From the NCBI RefSeq assembly GCF_002846365.1, contig NZ_PJMW01000001.1:248001-312000 (forward strand): a DNA stretch of 64,000 nucleotides, read 5' to 3'. The notes under the pieces were generated by a model, which saw only the letters and a program-made list of their open reading frames with translations, had not been told where the DNA came from and did no database searches. Below are positions 11,697 to 21,594 of the stretch, in pieces (within the stretch, counting starts at the first letter, position 1; every line of letters begins with the position of its first letter). The translations under genes were made by a program, and so were the position numbers. This DNA is from Nocardia fluminea. GTDB lineage: Bacteria > Actinomycetota > Actinomycetes > Mycobacteriales > Mycobacteriaceae.

Positions 11697-12290
11697 GTGA
11701 TCCGCGCCGGTAGCGCCACCGCCGTCCGGGCGGCGGCGATCGGCGCCGGCGCCGCACTGACCGCGGTGATCCCGTTGACCTTCTCCGCGAACGGCGGCCC
11801 GAGCGAGCTGGATGCGGCGGTGCCGGCGGACACCGTCTCCCCCGGCCTCGCGCAGGTGCTCGTCGCACCGAGTAACGCGCCGGTGGTCGTGGCGCTGTTG
11901 CTGGTCGCGTGTGCCTTCTTCGCGCTGCGTCGGCAGTGGTGGCAGGCCGTGACCATGCTGGTGGTGCCCGAGATCGCGCTGGCGGTCAACACCTGGCTGC
12001 TCAAACCGCTGTGGGATCGGCAGCTGGACGACCATCTCGCCTACCCCAGCGGGCATACCGTCCACTTGGTCGCTGTCGCAACAACTTTCGCGTGTCTGGT
12101 GACCGACCTCCGGGCGCGGATCGCGATTGCCACCCTCACGGTGCTCGCCCTGATCGCGATCACTCCAGCGATGGCCGAACTCGGCTACCACCGCCCCACC
12201 GATGTGCTCGGTGGGGCGGCGGCGGCCGCGTCGATGGCGATCGGGCTGTGCTGGCTTTCCGAAGCCCTGCACGCCCGGCACGGTCCCTAG
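11697..12290 (+). CDS. PAP2-family phosphatase, membrane
   Basis: 197-residue integral membrane protein with the three PAP2 motifs in order: KPLWDRQ, YPSGH and GYHRPTDVLGG. These form the phosphohistidine active site of lipid phosphate phosphatases such as those acting on undecaprenyl diphosphate, phosphatidic acid or polyprenyl phosphates. Motif 1 is weak. Several hydrophobic helices surround the motifs. GTG start. The last four bases overlap the convergent acyl-CoA oxidase gene. The substrate is not predictable. Confidence 0.85.
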   Translation: MIRAGSATAVRAAAIGAGAALTAVIPLTFSANGGPSELDAAVPADTVSPGLAQVLVAPSNAPVVVALLLVACAFFALRRQWWQAVTMLVVPEIALAVNTWLLKPLWDRQLDDHLAYPSGHTVHLVAVATTFACLVTDLRARIAIATLTVLALIAITPAMAELGYHRPTDVLGGAAAAASMAIGLCWLSEALHARHGP

Positions 12291-14218
12291 CGGCGATCGA
12301 AAACGCTGGCGTCGTGCAGCATTTCGGCGCGCAGCATCGACTCGGGCACACCCATCGCCTCCACCAGGGTCAGCGCGTCGGGGCGCAGCCGGTCGACGAG
12401 TTCGTTCACCCCGCGCCGCACCGCCTTGGCCCGCTCCACCGACATGAACCGGTGCATGATGTACCAGGCCAGGTTCTCCTCCAGGGAGGCGTACACGTAG
12501 AGATCGCAGACGGTTTCGGCCAGCGCCTTGGCGTCCGGGTCCTCGATCTCGGCGATGCCGTCGACGAATTCCTCCAGCACGAGCCGGTCGATGTGCGCGG
12601 TTCCGGCGGCCAGGATGTGGTCCTGGGCATTGTTGAACGCCTCGAACGGGCCGGTGTCGGCGGCGCGGGCGCGCAGCCGGTGCGCGGCGGTGCGCAGCAG
12701 GTAGTCCTCGCGATCGGCGAACAGCTGAAGCTGGACGTCGCGTTTGGACAGGTCGCCTTCGTCGACGCTCTCGTCGTTGCGGTCGCGCAGGGTCTGGATC
12801 AGCTGCCGCACCCCCGAGCGTTTGCGCACCACGTCACCGGCCATGGTGGCGGCGAACCGCACCCAGCCCAGCGCGTCGAGGTCGCGAACCTCGTCGGAGT
12901 AGGCGGTGAGCAGTTCCTTCGCCACGAGCTGGGTCAAGACGACGTTGTCGCCTTCGAAGGTGGTGAACACATCGGTGTCGGCCTTGAGGGTCACCAGGCG
13001 GTTCTCGGTGAGGTAGCCCGCACCACCGCAGGCTTCGCGGCATTCCTGGATCGCGCGCGTGGCGTGGCGGGTCTGGGCGACCTTCAGACCGGCGGCGCGC
13101 TTCTCGAGCGCCCGCTGCGAGCTGGGTTCGGTGTCCTGCCCGCGCTGGATCAGGTCCATCCGGCGCACGAGGTCGTTCTGGGCGAAGGCCAGCGCGAACG
13201 ACTTCGCCACCAGCGGCAGCAGCCTGCGCTGGTGACTACGGTAGTCCATCAGCAGGGTCTCTTCGCCGGTGTCGGGATCGGCGAACTGCCGGCGTGCCAG
13301 CGCGTACCGCACGGCGATACTCAGCGCCACCCGCGCGCCCGCCGCGGCCGCGCCGCCGACGCTGACCCGGCCACGCACCAGCGTGCCGAGAGTCGTGAAG
13401 AAGCGGCGGCTCGGGTTCTCGATCTCCGAGGTGTAGAGGCCGTCCGGGGAGACGTCGGCGTAGCGATTGAGCAGGTTCTCGCGCGGGATGCGTACGTGGT
13501 CGAAGACGATCCGGCCGTTGTCGACGCCGGGCAGACCGCCTTTGAGACCGTCGTCGAAGGTGGTCACGCCGGGCAGGTCCGCACCGAGTTCGTCGCGGAT
13601 CGGCACCAGCAGGCAGTGCACCCCCTTGCTCTCGCCGCCGACGATCAGCTGGGCGAACACCGCGGCCATCCGCGCGTGATGCGCGGCGCCACCGATGTAG
13701 TCCTTGCGCGCCGACGGGGTGGGGGTGTTGATGACGAATTCCTGGGTGGCCAGGTCGTAGGTGGCCGTGGTCTCGAGATCGGAGACGTCGCTGCCGTGCC
13801 CCGACTCGGTCATCGCGAAACAGCCGAGCAGGTCGAGCGAGATGAGGCGCTTGATGAAGTCACGGTGACGTTCGGTGCCCAGGTTCTCCACCGCGCCGCC
13901 GAACAGCCCCCACTGCACACCGGATTTCACCCACAACGACAGGTCGGTGTAGGCCAGCATCTCCAGTCCGGTGACCGCGCCGCCCGGATCGCCGGTGCCG
14001 CCGTTCTCGGGCCGGAAGCCGCGCTCGGGGTAGCCCATGGTCGCGATGACCCGCATCTGTTCGAGTACGCGGGCCCTGGCGGCGTGGATGTCGAGTTCGG
14101 GGTCGTCGGTGAATTCCTCGCCGGCGAGCTGGGTGCGTGCTTGCTCCCTGACCGCGCGCCACGGTCCGTCGAGCGCTGAGCGGAGGTGTTCTGCCGTCGT
14201 CGATGTGCCGGTAGCCAT
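12287..14218 (-). CDS. Acyl-CoA oxidase/dehydrogenase-type flavoprotein
   Basis: 643-residue member of the long acyl-CoA oxidase-like branch of the acyl-CoA dehydrogenase superfamily (ordinary dehydrogenases are about 390 residues). Visible elements are CFAMTESGHGSDVSDLETTA in the flavin/substrate domain, the middle beta domain, and FEGDNVVLTQLVAKELL carrying the catalytic glutamate. A C-terminal helical extension follows. It should introduce the 2,3-double bond in fatty acyl-CoA; whether electrons go to oxygen or an electron-transfer flavoprotein is open. The ATG at 14218 fits the family N-terminus. Divergent from a TetR gene with palindromes between, so it is a likely TetR target. Confidence 0.88.
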   Translation of the reverse strand: MATGTSTTAEHLRSALDGPWRAVREQARTQLAGEEFTDDPELDIHAARARVLEQMRVIATMGYPERGFRPENGGTGDPGGAVTGLEMLAYTDLSLWVKSGVQWGLFGGAVENLGTERHRDFIKRLISLDLLGCFAMTESGHGSDVSDLETTATYDLATQEFVINTPTPSARKDYIGGAAHHARMAAVFAQLIVGGESKGVHCLLVPIRDELGADLPGVTTFDDGLKGGLPGVDNGRIVFDHVRIPRENLLNRYADVSPDGLYTSEIENPSRRFFTTLGTLVRGRVSVGGAAAAGARVALSIAVRYALARRQFADPDTGEETLLMDYRSHQRRLLPLVAKSFALAFAQNDLVRRMDLIQRGQDTEPSSQRALEKRAAGLKVAQTRHATRAIQECREACGGAGYLTENRLVTLKADTDVFTTFEGDNVVLTQLVAKELLTAYSDEVRDLDALGWVRFAATMAGDVVRKRSGVRQLIQTLRDRNDESVDEGDLSKRDVQLQLFADREDYLLRTAAHRLRARAADTGPFEAFNNAQDHILAAGTAHIDRLVLEEFVDGIAEIEDPDAKALAETVCDLYVYASLEENLAWYIMHRFMSVERAKAVRRGVNELVDRLRPDALTLVEAMGVPESMLRAEMLHDASVFDRR

Positions 14219-14293
14219 GGCTTCGACATTAGCCCGCGCGCGCGGGGTCACCCAGGCCCGAAACTCGGTTCCGGCGAAAGTCTTGCCAACGGA

Positions 14294-14328
14294 TTGAACG
14301 CGCGTTTAACATATTGAACATGCGTTCA
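14294..14328. promoter_or_regulatory. Double palindromic operator and leaderless promoter of the TetR gene
   Basis: Two similar inverted repeats, TTGAACGCGCGTTTAA (14294-14309) and TGAACATGCGTTCA (14315-14328), have centres 20 bp apart, about two helical turns. Both share GAAC-N4-GTT. The second contains the ATG of the TetR gene. A TAACAT hexamer at 14307-14312 ends 7 bases before that ATG, the right place for a -10 box if transcription starts at the A of the start codon. This fits an autoregulated, leaderless tetR whose product also controls the divergent flavoprotein. Confidence 0.7.
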
Positions 14329-14940
14329 GCCGATCTCACCACCGCCGCCAGGATTCGCGATGCCGCGATCGAATTGTTCGGTGAGCAGGGCTTCGGCGTC
14401 GGAGTCCGGGCGATCGCCGCCGCGGCCGGTGTCTCGCCCGGACTGGTGAACCACCACTTCGGTTCCAAGGACGGCCTGCGCGCGGTCTGCGACGACCGTG
14501 TGCTCGAGATCATCCGCGACGAGAAGTTGCGGGCGATCCAGTCGCCGGGTCCGACGGGGTTGCTGAACGCGATGGCCGAGATCGAGATGTACGCCCCGTT
14601 GGTGGCCTACATGCTGCGCAGCTTCCAGGCCGGCGGGGCGCTCTCGGAGTCGCTGCTCGAACACATGATCAGCGACGCCGAGCAGTACATGCAGACCGCC
14701 GTCGACGCGGGGCAGATCAAGCCGAGTCGCGATCACGGCGCCCGTGCCCGCTACATCGTGCTCTGCCATGTCGGCGCCATGAACCTCTACCTGCAGATGC
14801 GCATGCAACGCGAAGGAAAACTCGACTACCGCAAGGCGATTCGCGCTCTGTCCGACGAGATCACCTTTCCGGCGCTCGAGCTCTACACCCAAGGATTACT
14901 CACCGATTCCACCATGCTCGACACCCTTTTCGAGGAGTAG
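14320..14940 (+). CDS. TetR-family transcriptional regulator
   Basis: 206-residue repressor. The N-terminal helix-turn-helix is at about residues 8-50 (RIRDAAIELFGEQGFGVGVR, VSPGLVNHHFGSKDGL); a helical ligand domain follows. The ATG at 14320 has no ribosome-binding site and is probably leaderless; a TTG at 14314 is the alternative. It is 3 bases from the ABC transporter genes and divergent from the acyl-CoA oxidase gene, so both are candidate targets. The ligand is unknown; an acyl-CoA or an exported toxic compound would both make sense. Confidence 0.92.
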   Translation: MRSADLTTAARIRDAAIELFGEQGFGVGVRAIAAAAGVSPGLVNHHFGSKDGLRAVCDDRVLEIIRDEKLRAIQSPGPTGLLNAMAEIEMYAPLVAYMLRSFQAGGALSESLLEHMISDAEQYMQTAVDAGQIKPSRDHGARARYIVLCHVGAMNLYLQMRMQREGKLDYRKAIRALSDEITFPALELYTQGLLTDSTMLDTLFEE

Positions 14941-14943
14941 ACG

Positions 14944-15873
14944 ATGCCCTCCCCCACCACCGACCGGGTCATCGATGTCGCGGGCCTGCGCAAGACGTTC
15001 GGCCGCTTCACCGCGCTCGACGGACTGGACCTCCACGTCGGTACCGGCGAAATCCACGGTTTCCTCGGCCCCAACGGCTCGGGCAAATCCACCACCATCC
15101 GAGTCCTGCTCGGCGTGCTGCGCGCGACCGGGGGCGACGCCGCGGTTTTCGGCCGCGACCCGTGGACCGAAGCGGTCGCGCTGCATCGCCGGATCGCCTA
15201 TGTACCCGGCGATGTCACGTTGTGGCCGTCGCTGTCGGGCGGGGAGACGATCGACCTGCTCGCCCGCATGCGCGGAGGACTGGACGAGTCGCGGCGCGGT
15301 GAGCTCATCGAACGATTCGAACTCGATCCCACCAAGAAGGCGCGCACGTACTCCAAGGGCAACCGGCAGAAAGTCGCACTGGTGTCGGCCTTCTCGGCGC
15401 ACGCGGACCTGCTGATCCTCGACGAGCCGACCTCGGGTCTCGACCCGTTGATGGAGCAGGTCTTCCAGGACTGCGTTCGCGACGCGGCGGCTCGTGGAGC
15501 GACGGTGCTGCTGTCGAGCCACATCCTGTCCGAGGTCGAGCACCTGTGCGACCGGGTGACGATCATTCGCGCGGGGCGCACCGTCGAATCCGGTTCGCTC
15601 GACGACCTGCGCCATCTGAGTCGCACCGCCATCACCGCCGACCTGATCGGCGATCCCGGCGATCTGAGCTCGATGCCCGGTGTCGACGACGTCGAGCGCG
15701 ACGGTTCGACTCTGCGCTGCCAGGTCGACGCCGCCAATCTCGGCGCCCTGATCCGGGTACTCGGCGACGCGGGAGTCCGCAGCCTGACCAGCGCGCCACC
15801 GACACTGGAGGACCTGTTCCTTCGTCACTACCACGTAGACGGCGCCGAGACCGCGGAGAAGGTGCGGGCATGA
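14944..15873 (+). CDS. ABC transporter ATP-binding protein (efflux type)
   Basis: 309-residue ATPase of the drug/polyketide-antibiotic exporter class (ABC-2). Walker [10 protein letters not shown] is at 42-50, the signature is degenerate (YSKGNRQKV), Walker B is [13 protein letters not shown], and the H-loop lies in LLSSHIL. A C-terminal extension of about 80 residues is usual for this subfamily. It should power the membrane protein encoded next, with which it overlaps by ATGA. Co-transcribed with tetR. Confidence 0.95.
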   Translation: MPSPTTDRVIDVAGLRKTFGRFTALDGLDLHVGTGEIHGFLGPNGSGKSTTIRVLLGVLRATGGDAAVFGRDPWTEAVALHRRIAYVPGDVTLWPSLSGGETIDLLARMRGGLDESRRGELIERFELDPTKKARTYSKGNRQKVALVSAFSAHADLLILDEPTSGLDPLMEQVFQDCVRDAAARGATVLLSSHILSEVEHLCDRVTIIRAGRTVESGSLDDLRHLSRTAITADLIGDPGDLSSMPGVDDVERDGSTLRCQVDAANLGALIRVLGDAGVRSLTSAPPTLEDLFLRHYHVDGAETAEKVRA

Positions 15874-17501
15874 CCGCGACAACCGCTCTCCCGCGCTTCA
15901 CCGCCACTTGCCGCCCCGCGGGCGAATTCGCGGGCACCGGTCAGATGCTGCGGCTGTACCTGCGGCGTGACCGCGTGGTCGCGCCGCTGTGGTCGCTGCT
16001 GATCGGGCTGATGCCCGCGTTGCAGATCGTGTCGATCAAGGACATCTACACCACCCAGGAACAGCTCGACCATTTCGCGACGACCACGGCGGCCAGCCCG
16101 GCGCTCATCGCCATGTACGGACCGGTTTTCAGCTCGGCACTCGGTTCCATCGGCACCTGGAAGGCCGGGGCGATGTACGCGATGATCGCGATCGCCGCGG
16201 TGCTCACGGTCATCCGTCATACCAGGGTCGAGGAGGAGACCGGCCGCGCGGAACTGGTCGGTGCCACCAGCATCGGCCGCTTCGCCGGCCTCACCGGAGC
16301 ACTGCTGCTCACCTACGGCGCTTCGGTGGTCGCCGGAATCGCCTGTGCCGCTTCACTCATGGCCACCGACCTCCCCCTCGGCGGGTCGGTCGCCTTCGGT
16401 GCCGCGCTCGCCGGGTCCGGCATCGTCTGGGGTGCGGTGGCCGCCGTCGCCGCGCAGGTCAGCACCGGTGCGCGGCTCGCCCGCGGCATCGCGCTGGGCG
16501 CATTGGGCGCGGCGTTCGCGGTGCGCGCGGTCGGTGACGCGGGAAACGGTGTGCTGTCCTGGTTTTCGCCGCTGGGGTGGTGCCTGCAGATCCGCCCGTT
16601 CGCCGACGAGCGCTGGTGGGTGCTCGTGCCGCTGGTTGCCGTCGCCGCCGGCGCGACCCTGCTCGCCTATCGGTTGCTGCGGACTCGCGACATCGGCGCG
16701 GGACTGCTCGCCGATCGTCCCGGACCGGCCGTCGCGGGCACCGCGCTGTCAGGTCCGGTGGGACTGGCCTGGCGGTTGCAGCGCGGTTCGCTGCTCGCCT
16801 GGACGACCGGTTTCGCCCTCTACGGACTGCTCATCGGCGGTGCGGTGAACAGCATCGGCGGCATGCTCGACGACAGCGGCTCGCTGCGCGACGTGGTCAC
16901 CTCGCTGGGCGGTTCCGCCGATCTGGAGAAGTCGTTCATCGCCTACGCCGTCACCATGCTGGCCGCGGCGGCCGCCGCCTACTCCGTGTCGGCTGTCCTG
17001 CGGCTACACGAGGAGGAGAACTCGGGGCGCGCGGAGACGGTCCTGGCCGCCGCGGTGGGGCGCGTGCGTTACGCGTCGAGCCACCTGGTGTTCGCGATCG
17101 GTGGTCCCGCCGTGGCGCTGCTGACCGCGGGCCTGGCGATCGGCATCGTCTGGGGTGCCACCGACGGCGATCTCCCCGGCAAGGTCGGTGAGTCCTCGAG
17201 CGCGGTCGCGGTGCAACTGCCCGCGGTCTGGGTGGTCACCGCCATCGCGATGCTGTTGTTCGGCGCGCTGCCCAAGTTCGCGGCCCTCGCGTGGGGCGTG
17301 CTGAGCGCGATGATCGTGATCTTCCTGCTCGGCTCGCTGGGCGGCCTCTCGCAGTGGATCCTGGATCTGGTCCCCTTCGTACATCCACCGAAGCTGCCGG
17401 GTGCGGCATTCGACCTCGCGCCGATCGCCTACCTGCTCGGGCTCGCGGGAACGGGAATCATTGTGGGGCTCTTCGCCTTCCGCCGACGCGACCTGCGCTG
17501 A
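15870..17501 (+). CDS. ABC-2 type exporter permease, polyketide-antibiotic family
   Basis: 543-residue membrane protein with about twelve hydrophobic segments in two similar halves. Each half contains a charged patch of the type [10 protein letters not shown] or [12 protein letters not shown] followed by membrane helices, as in the long permeases that accompany TetR-ABC sets in actinomycetes. It overlaps the ATPase gene by 4 bases (ATGA). The exported compound is unknown. Self-protection or lipid export would be reasonable guesses given the TetR and acyl-CoA oxidase neighbours. Confidence 0.9.
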   Translation: MTATTALPRFTATCRPAGEFAGTGQMLRLYLRRDRVVAPLWSLLIGLMPALQIVSIKDIYTTQEQLDHFATTTAASPALIAMYGPVFSSALGSIGTWKAGAMYAMIAIAAVLTVIRHTRVEEETGRAELVGATSIGRFAGLTGALLLTYGASVVAGIACAASLMATDLPLGGSVAFGAALAGSGIVWGAVAAVAAQVSTGARLARGIALGALGAAFAVRAVGDAGNGVLSWFSPLGWCLQIRPFADERWWVLVPLVAVAAGATLLAYRLLRTRDIGAGLLADRPGPAVAGTALSGPVGLAWRLQRGSLLAWTTGFALYGLLIGGAVNSIGGMLDDSGSLRDVVTSLGGSADLEKSFIAYAVTMLAAAAAAYSVSAVLRLHEEENSGRAETVLAAAVGRVRYASSHLVFAIGGPAVALLTAGLAIGIVWGATDGDLPGKVGESSSAVAVQLPAVWVVTAIAMLLFGALPKFAALAWGVLSAMIVIFLLGSLGGLSQWILDLVPFVHPPKLPGAAFDLAPIAYLLGLAGTGIIVGLFAFRRRDLR

Positions 17502-17528
17502 CCGACGGCGCGCCACGCACAACCCGAG

Positions 17529-17558
17529 CCGGGGCGGTGAGTCGACTCACCGCCCCGG
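17529..17558. terminator. Bidirectional terminator, 30-base perfect palindrome
   Basis: A perfect 30-base palindrome centred at 17543/17544 lies between the convergent permease and sugar-transferase genes, one base from the latter's stop codon. Its GC-rich arms (CCGGGGCGGTGAGTC) can form the same hairpin on either transcript. No U-tract. Confidence 0.75.
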
Positions 17559-17559
17559 T

Positions 17560-19059
17560 TCAGTACGCGCCGTCGCCGCGCGTGACCGCCCCGACGGTGC
17601 GCGCGATCAACGCCAGATCCAGCACCATCGACCAGTTCTCGACATAGGACAGGTCGAGGCGCACCGAATCCTCCGGCGACAGATCCGACCGCCCGCTCAC
17701 CTGCCACAGCCCGGTGACACCCGGCTTGACCAGCAGCCGCCGTCGCATCTCCCCGTCGTAGCTGTCGACCTCACGCTGCACCTGCGGCCGTGGACCGACG
17801 ACACTCATATCACCGCGCAGCACGTTGAAGAACTGGGGCAGCTCGTCGAGGCTGTACTTGCGCAGGAACCGGCCCACGGCGGTCACCCGCGGATCGTCTT
17901 TGACTTTGAAGAACAACGGATTTCCACCGTGGCGCTCGATCAGCGCCTCCACCGCGCTGTCGGCGTCGACGAGCATGCTGCGGAACTTGATCATCCGGAA
18001 CGGAATCCCGTCGCGCCCGATGCGCTCCGACAGATAGAACACCGGCCCCGCGCTCGTCATCTTCACGGCGATCGCGATGGCGGCCAGCATCGGCGCGATG
18101 AGCACCAGCACCGCCATCGCGAAACACAGGTCGAACAACGCTTTACGGCTCGACTTCGCTCGCCCGTAGCGTGGTGGGTCGATGTGCAGCATCGGCATCC
18201 CCGCGACGAGCCGGTTGGTCAGGCGCGCCACCGCGATGTCGGCGACGCCGGGCGCCACGATCAGGTCGACGCCGAGGGGGTCCAAGGCCCATGCCATCCG
18301 CCGCAATTCGGCGGGTCCGAGGTGATCGGTCGCGGCCACGGCCACCGAATCGGCGCCGCTGCGGCGCACCGCCTCCAGCACCGAGCGATCGTCGCCGAGT
18401 ACCGACGGCCCGTCGGAGGCATCGAACTGTGCGCCGACCGAGCCCGCGGGCACGCAGACACCGACCACGCGATAGCCGGAGCCGGGATCGCCGGTGAACG
18501 CCGACGCCATCGCCTGCGCCGCTTCCGGTGACCCCACGACCAGCACAGAGATATGGCAACGCCCCTGTGCGCGCCACCGCCGCAACCGCCATCGCCACGC
18601 CAGCCGGCCTACGACCAGCGCTAACAGCCCGGCGGGCAACGCGATGGCGAGATAGCCCCGCGCGACCTCCACCCGCAACAGCAGCGCGAGGATCGCGAGC
18701 ACACCGAACAGCCGCAGAGTCGCCGACACCAGCCTGCGGAACTCCTCGGTCCCGGTGCCGACCACCTGCGGGCTGCGGCTGCCGTACCCGTGCAACAGCG
18801 CCAGCCACCCGGCGGCCAAGGCCAGCGACACCACCGAGTAGCCGACCTCGTAGGGCAGCGGCCAGGCCAGCGGCGGCGCGGCGGGGCCACCGAAGCGGAT
18901 GATCTGTGCCGCCGCGACCGCACCGAACACCGCGATCACATCGGTCACCGCCAGCCGCTGCACCAACGCGGTCTGCCAACTCTCGCGCTGCGTACGGCGC
19001 AGCACCTCCACACCGTTGACAACATCGAGGTCGCCACTGCCGGTGAGCTCGTAGCTCAT
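17560..19059 (-). CDS. Priming sugar-phosphate transferase for polysaccharide synthesis (polyprenyl glycosylphosphotransferase)
   Basis: 499-residue enzyme of the WbaP/CpsE type. It moves a sugar phosphate from a nucleotide sugar to the polyprenyl phosphate carrier and so starts repeat-unit assembly. Several N-terminal membrane helices (about 30-150) precede a Rossmann-like CoA-binding-type region. A further helix (about 305-330) is followed by the cytosolic transferase domain with MIKFRSM, DDPRVTAVGRFLRKYSLDEL, PQFFNVLRGDMSVVGPRP and KPGVTGLWQVSGRS. The ATG at 19059 follows a GGGGAGGG site. The gene diverges from the sugar-modification operon at 19547 and is the logical first enzyme for the whole locus. 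Confidence 0.95.
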   Translation of the reverse strand: MSYELTGSGDLDVVNGVEVLRRTQRESWQTALVQRLAVTDVIAVFGAVAAAQIIRFGGPAAPPLAWPLPYEVGYSVVSLALAAGWLALLHGYGSRSPQVVGTGTEEFRRLVSATLRLFGVLAILALLLRVEVARGYLAIALPAGLLALVVGRLAWRWRLRRWRAQGRCHISVLVVGSPEAAQAMASAFTGDPGSGYRVVGVCVPAGSVGAQFDASDGPSVLGDDRSVLEAVRRSGADSVAVAATDHLGPAELRRMAWALDPLGVDLIVAPGVADIAVARLTNRLVAGMPMLHIDPPRYGRAKSSRKALFDLCFAMAVLVLIAPMLAAIAIAVKMTSAGPVFYLSERIGRDGIPFRMIKFRSMLVDADSAVEALIERHGGNPLFFKVKDDPRVTAVGRFLRKYSLDELPQFFNVLRGDMSVVGPRPQVQREVDSYDGEMRRRLLVKPGVTGLWQVSGRSDLSPEDSVRLDLSYVENWSMVLDLALIARTVGAVTRGDGAY

Positions 19060-19546
19060 GAACCCACACCCTCCCCTTCGGGAGACGAATCGTTTTCCGA
19101 TCCCCGTCGACCGGAACACGGTCTCTGCGACCGTCCTGCTTCCCGTCGATTCGATACCCGCCCGCTGATTGTTACAGACCACCAGCAGGGGTTCTTTCCG
19201 AAGATTCACCGCCACAAGGGATTCCAATAGTTAGCCGCCTCACAGCGCAATCCGACAGCTATCACCGAGCCGTAATTGCCTTTCGATATGAATGCAGGAC
19301 AATCACTTTCGCAAGTGAGTGGCATCACAGACAAAGGAGGAGCGGTCGCCCTCGCCGACAGTTAGCCAGTGCGGATTCGACCTGGTTCGACGCCGAAAAA
19401 TACCATGAATCTATTTATGCTCCGGACCTTCGAAAAGCCTCATCGCGCTCACCGCTGTAACGTCTGGGTTCGCTGCTCCGACTTCCGCCATGACCGGCAC
19501 GAGCCGCGACAGCTCGGGTGAACAGGGATGAAGGTGGGGACTCCAC
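19060..19546. promoter_or_regulatory. Divergent promoter region of the polysaccharide locus
   Basis: This AT-richer 487-base gap separates the priming transferase (-) from the methyltransferase operon (+) and must hold both promoters. A perfect inverted repeat TCACTT-TCGC-AAGTGA lies at 19303-19318 near its middle and is a possible regulator site. No regulator gene is adjacent, and no convincing small gene or RNA was found. Confidence 0.5.
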
Positions 19547-20803
19547 GTGCAATGTCGACTCTGTGATTCCGGGCGGCTCACGAGCGTGCTCGACCTCGGC
19601 GCCACCCCACCGTGCGAGAGCTTTCTCTCCGCCGCCGAACTCGACCTGCCCGAAGCGACATATCCGCTGCACCTGCGATTGTGCGAGGACTGTCTGCTGT
19701 TGCAGATCCCGGCGCTGATCACTCCCGAGGACACCTTCACCGAGTACGCGTACTTCTCTTCCTTCTCCGACAGCTGGGTCCGGCACGCCGAACACTTCGT
19801 GACCACCACCGCCGAACGACTCGGCCTCGGCGGCGATTCGTTCATCGTCGAGGTGGCCAGCAACGACGGCTACCTGTTGCGTCATGCGGTCGCGCGTGGC
19901 ATCCCATGCCTCGGCATCGAGCCCTCGGTCAACGTCGGGCGCGCGGCCCGCGAGGCCGGCGTCCCGACGGAAACGGCGTTCCTGGAACAGGATTCGGCCG
20001 CACGGATCCGCGCCGAGCACGGGCCCGCCGACCTGGTGGTCGCCAACAACGTCTACGCCCACGTGCCCGACCTGCGCGGGTTCACCCACGCGCTGCGCAC
20101 CCTGCTCAGCGACGACGGCTGGTGCAGCATCGAAGTGCACCACGCGCTGAACCTGGTCCAGCTGGGCCAATTCGACACCATCTATCACGAACACTTCCAG
20201 TACTACACCGTCCATTCGGCCCAGCGCGCGCTGGCGATCGCCGGGCTGACCGTCGTCGACGTGGAACTGCTCGACACCCACGGCGGCTCGATCCGGCTGT
20301 GGGCACGCCCCGACGCGGTAGCCGAACCCAGCGCCCGCGTCGGCGAGATCCTCGACCTCGAGCGCGCGGCGGGCCTGCACGAGCCCGCCGGTTACGCCGC
20401 GCTGGGTGCCCGCGCCGAATCGGTGCGCCAGGAATTGCTGCGTTTCCTGCTCGACTGCCGCGCGGCGGGCAAACGGGTGGTCGGCTACGGCGCGCCGGGC
20501 AAGGGCAACACGCTGCTCAACTACTGCGGCATCCGGCCCGACCTGCTCGAATACACCGTGGACCGTAACCCCTACAAGCACGGCCGCTACACGCCCGGCA
20601 CCCGGATTCCGATCCATCCGCCCGAGCGCATCGACGCCGACGAGCCCGATGTGGTGCTGGTCCTGCCGTGGAATCTGGAAACCGAGATCACCGCCCAGCT
20701 CAGCCACGTCGGCGAGTGGGGCGGCGAACTGATCTACCCGCTGCCGGTGCTGCATCGCGCCACGGCAGGCGAACCGGTCGCGGCCGGCGCACTCTCCGAA
20801 TGA
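19547..20803 (+). CDS. SAM-dependent sugar C-methyltransferase with N-terminal zinc domain
   Basis: 418-residue three-part protein as in NDP-sugar C-methyltransferases. The N-terminal zinc-binding fold uses C3, C6, C46 and C49. The central SAM domain has VEVASNDGYLL (about 99-109) and GIEPS. A C-terminal Rossmann-like methyltransferase domain contains VGYGAPGKGNTLLNYCGI. GTG start with AAGGTGGGGA upstream. It begins an operon in which each gene overlaps or touches the next. The family methylates C3 of keto-deoxysugars, so the likely substrate is a nucleotide-bound sugar; the exact position is not readable from sequence. Confidence 0.88.
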   Translation: MQCRLCDSGRLTSVLDLGATPPCESFLSAAELDLPEATYPLHLRLCEDCLLLQIPALITPEDTFTEYAYFSSFSDSWVRHAEHFVTTTAERLGLGGDSFIVEVASNDGYLLRHAVARGIPCLGIEPSVNVGRAAREAGVPTETAFLEQDSAARIRAEHGPADLVVANNVYAHVPDLRGFTHALRTLLSDDGWCSIEVHHALNLVQLGQFDTIYHEHFQYYTVHSAQRALAIAGLTVVDVELLDTHGGSIRLWARPDAVAEPSARVGEILDLERAAGLHEPAGYAALGARAESVRQELLRFLLDCRAAGKRVVGYGAPGKGNTLLNYCGIRPDLLEYTVDRNPYKHGRYTPGTRIPIHPPERIDADEPDVVLVLPWNLETEITAQLSHVGEWGGELIYPLPVLHRATAGEPVAAGALSE

Positions 20804-20817
20804 AGGTGAACGAACCG

Positions 20818-21594
20818 ATGAAGGTCGTCCTGTTCTGCGGCGGATACGGCATGCGCATGCGCGGCGGATCCGACGACATCGTCCCCAAGCCGATGCAGCT
20901 GGTCGGTCCGCGCCCGCTGCTGTGGCACGTGATGCGCTACTACGCGCACTACGGGCACAAGGAGTTCGTGCTGTGCCTGGGTTACGGCGCCGAGCACATC
21001 AAGAACTTCTTCCTCACCTACCAGGAGTCCGCGTCCAACGACTTCGTGATCCGCAACGGCGCGGTGGAACTGCTGGGCAGCGACATCAGCGACTGGTCGA
21101 TCACCTTCGTCGACACCGGGGTCGAATCCGCGATCGGGGAGCGACTGCGCCGCGTGCGTGAGCACCTCGACGGAGACGAGCACTTCCTGGCCAACTACGC
21201 CGACGTGCTCACCGACGCGCCGCTGGACACCATGATCGAACGCTTCCACGCCTCGGGTGCGGCCGCGTCGATGATGGTGGTGCCGCCGCAGTCCTCGTTC
21301 CACTGCGTGGACATCTCGCCCACCGGTGAGGTGAAGGACATCGTGCCGGTGGCGCAGATGCCGCTGTGGGAGAACGGCGGATACTTCGTGCTCAGCCAGG
21401 AGATCTTCGATCTGCTGCCGCCCGGCGGCGATCTGGTGGCCGACGCGTGCGGCGCGCTCGCCGGGCAGGGCCGGCTCTTCGGATATCAGCACATGGGCTT
21501 CTGGAAACCGGCCGACACCTTCAAGGAACGCGCCGAACTCGACGACGCCTACCGCAACGGCACCCGGCCGTGGATGGTGTGGGACCGAGGGTGA
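20818..21594 (+). CDS. Glucose-1-phosphate cytidylyltransferase-like nucleotidyltransferase
   Basis: 258-residue sugar-nucleotide transferase closest to RfbF-type cytidylyltransferases: MKVVLFCGGYGMRM, PKPMQLVG and LLWHVMRYYAHYGHKEFVLC. The usual GxGTR loop reads GYGMRM. Activation of a sugar 1-phosphate with CTP or another NTP would supply the donor for the neighbouring modifying enzymes. The ATG at 20818 has AAGGTGA 8 bases upstream. An in-frame ATG at 20800 would instead overlap the methyltransferase stop as ATGA and adds six residues. No CDP-glucose 4,6-dehydratase (rfbG) follows, so the classical CDP-deoxysugar route is incomplete here. Confidence 0.82.
   Translation: MKVVLFCGGYGMRMRGGSDDIVPKPMQLVGPRPLLWHVMRYYAHYGHKEFVLCLGYGAEHIKNFFLTYQESASNDFVIRNGAVELLGSDISDWSITFVDTGVESAIGERLRRVREHLDGDEHFLANYADVLTDAPLDTMIERFHASGAAASMMVVPPQSSFHCVDISPTGEVKDIVPVAQMPLWENGGYFVLSQEIFDLLPPGGDLVADACGALAGQGRLFGYQHMGFWKPADTFKERAELDDAYRNGTRPWMVWDRG

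Noticed and set aside
11909..14179. Plus-strand open frame of 756 codons
   Set aside because: Mostly the mirror of the acyl-CoA oxidase gene, whose own sequence is clearly a real flavoprotein.
17529..17558. Considered the 30-base perfect palindrome as a regulator or recombination site
   Set aside because: Its position exactly between two convergent stops makes a bidirectional terminator the simplest reading.
19311..19372. Possible 16-codon peptide with GGAGGA inside, in the divergent polysaccharide promoter region
   Set aside because: No leader-like amino-acid run and no hairpin after it; probably chance.
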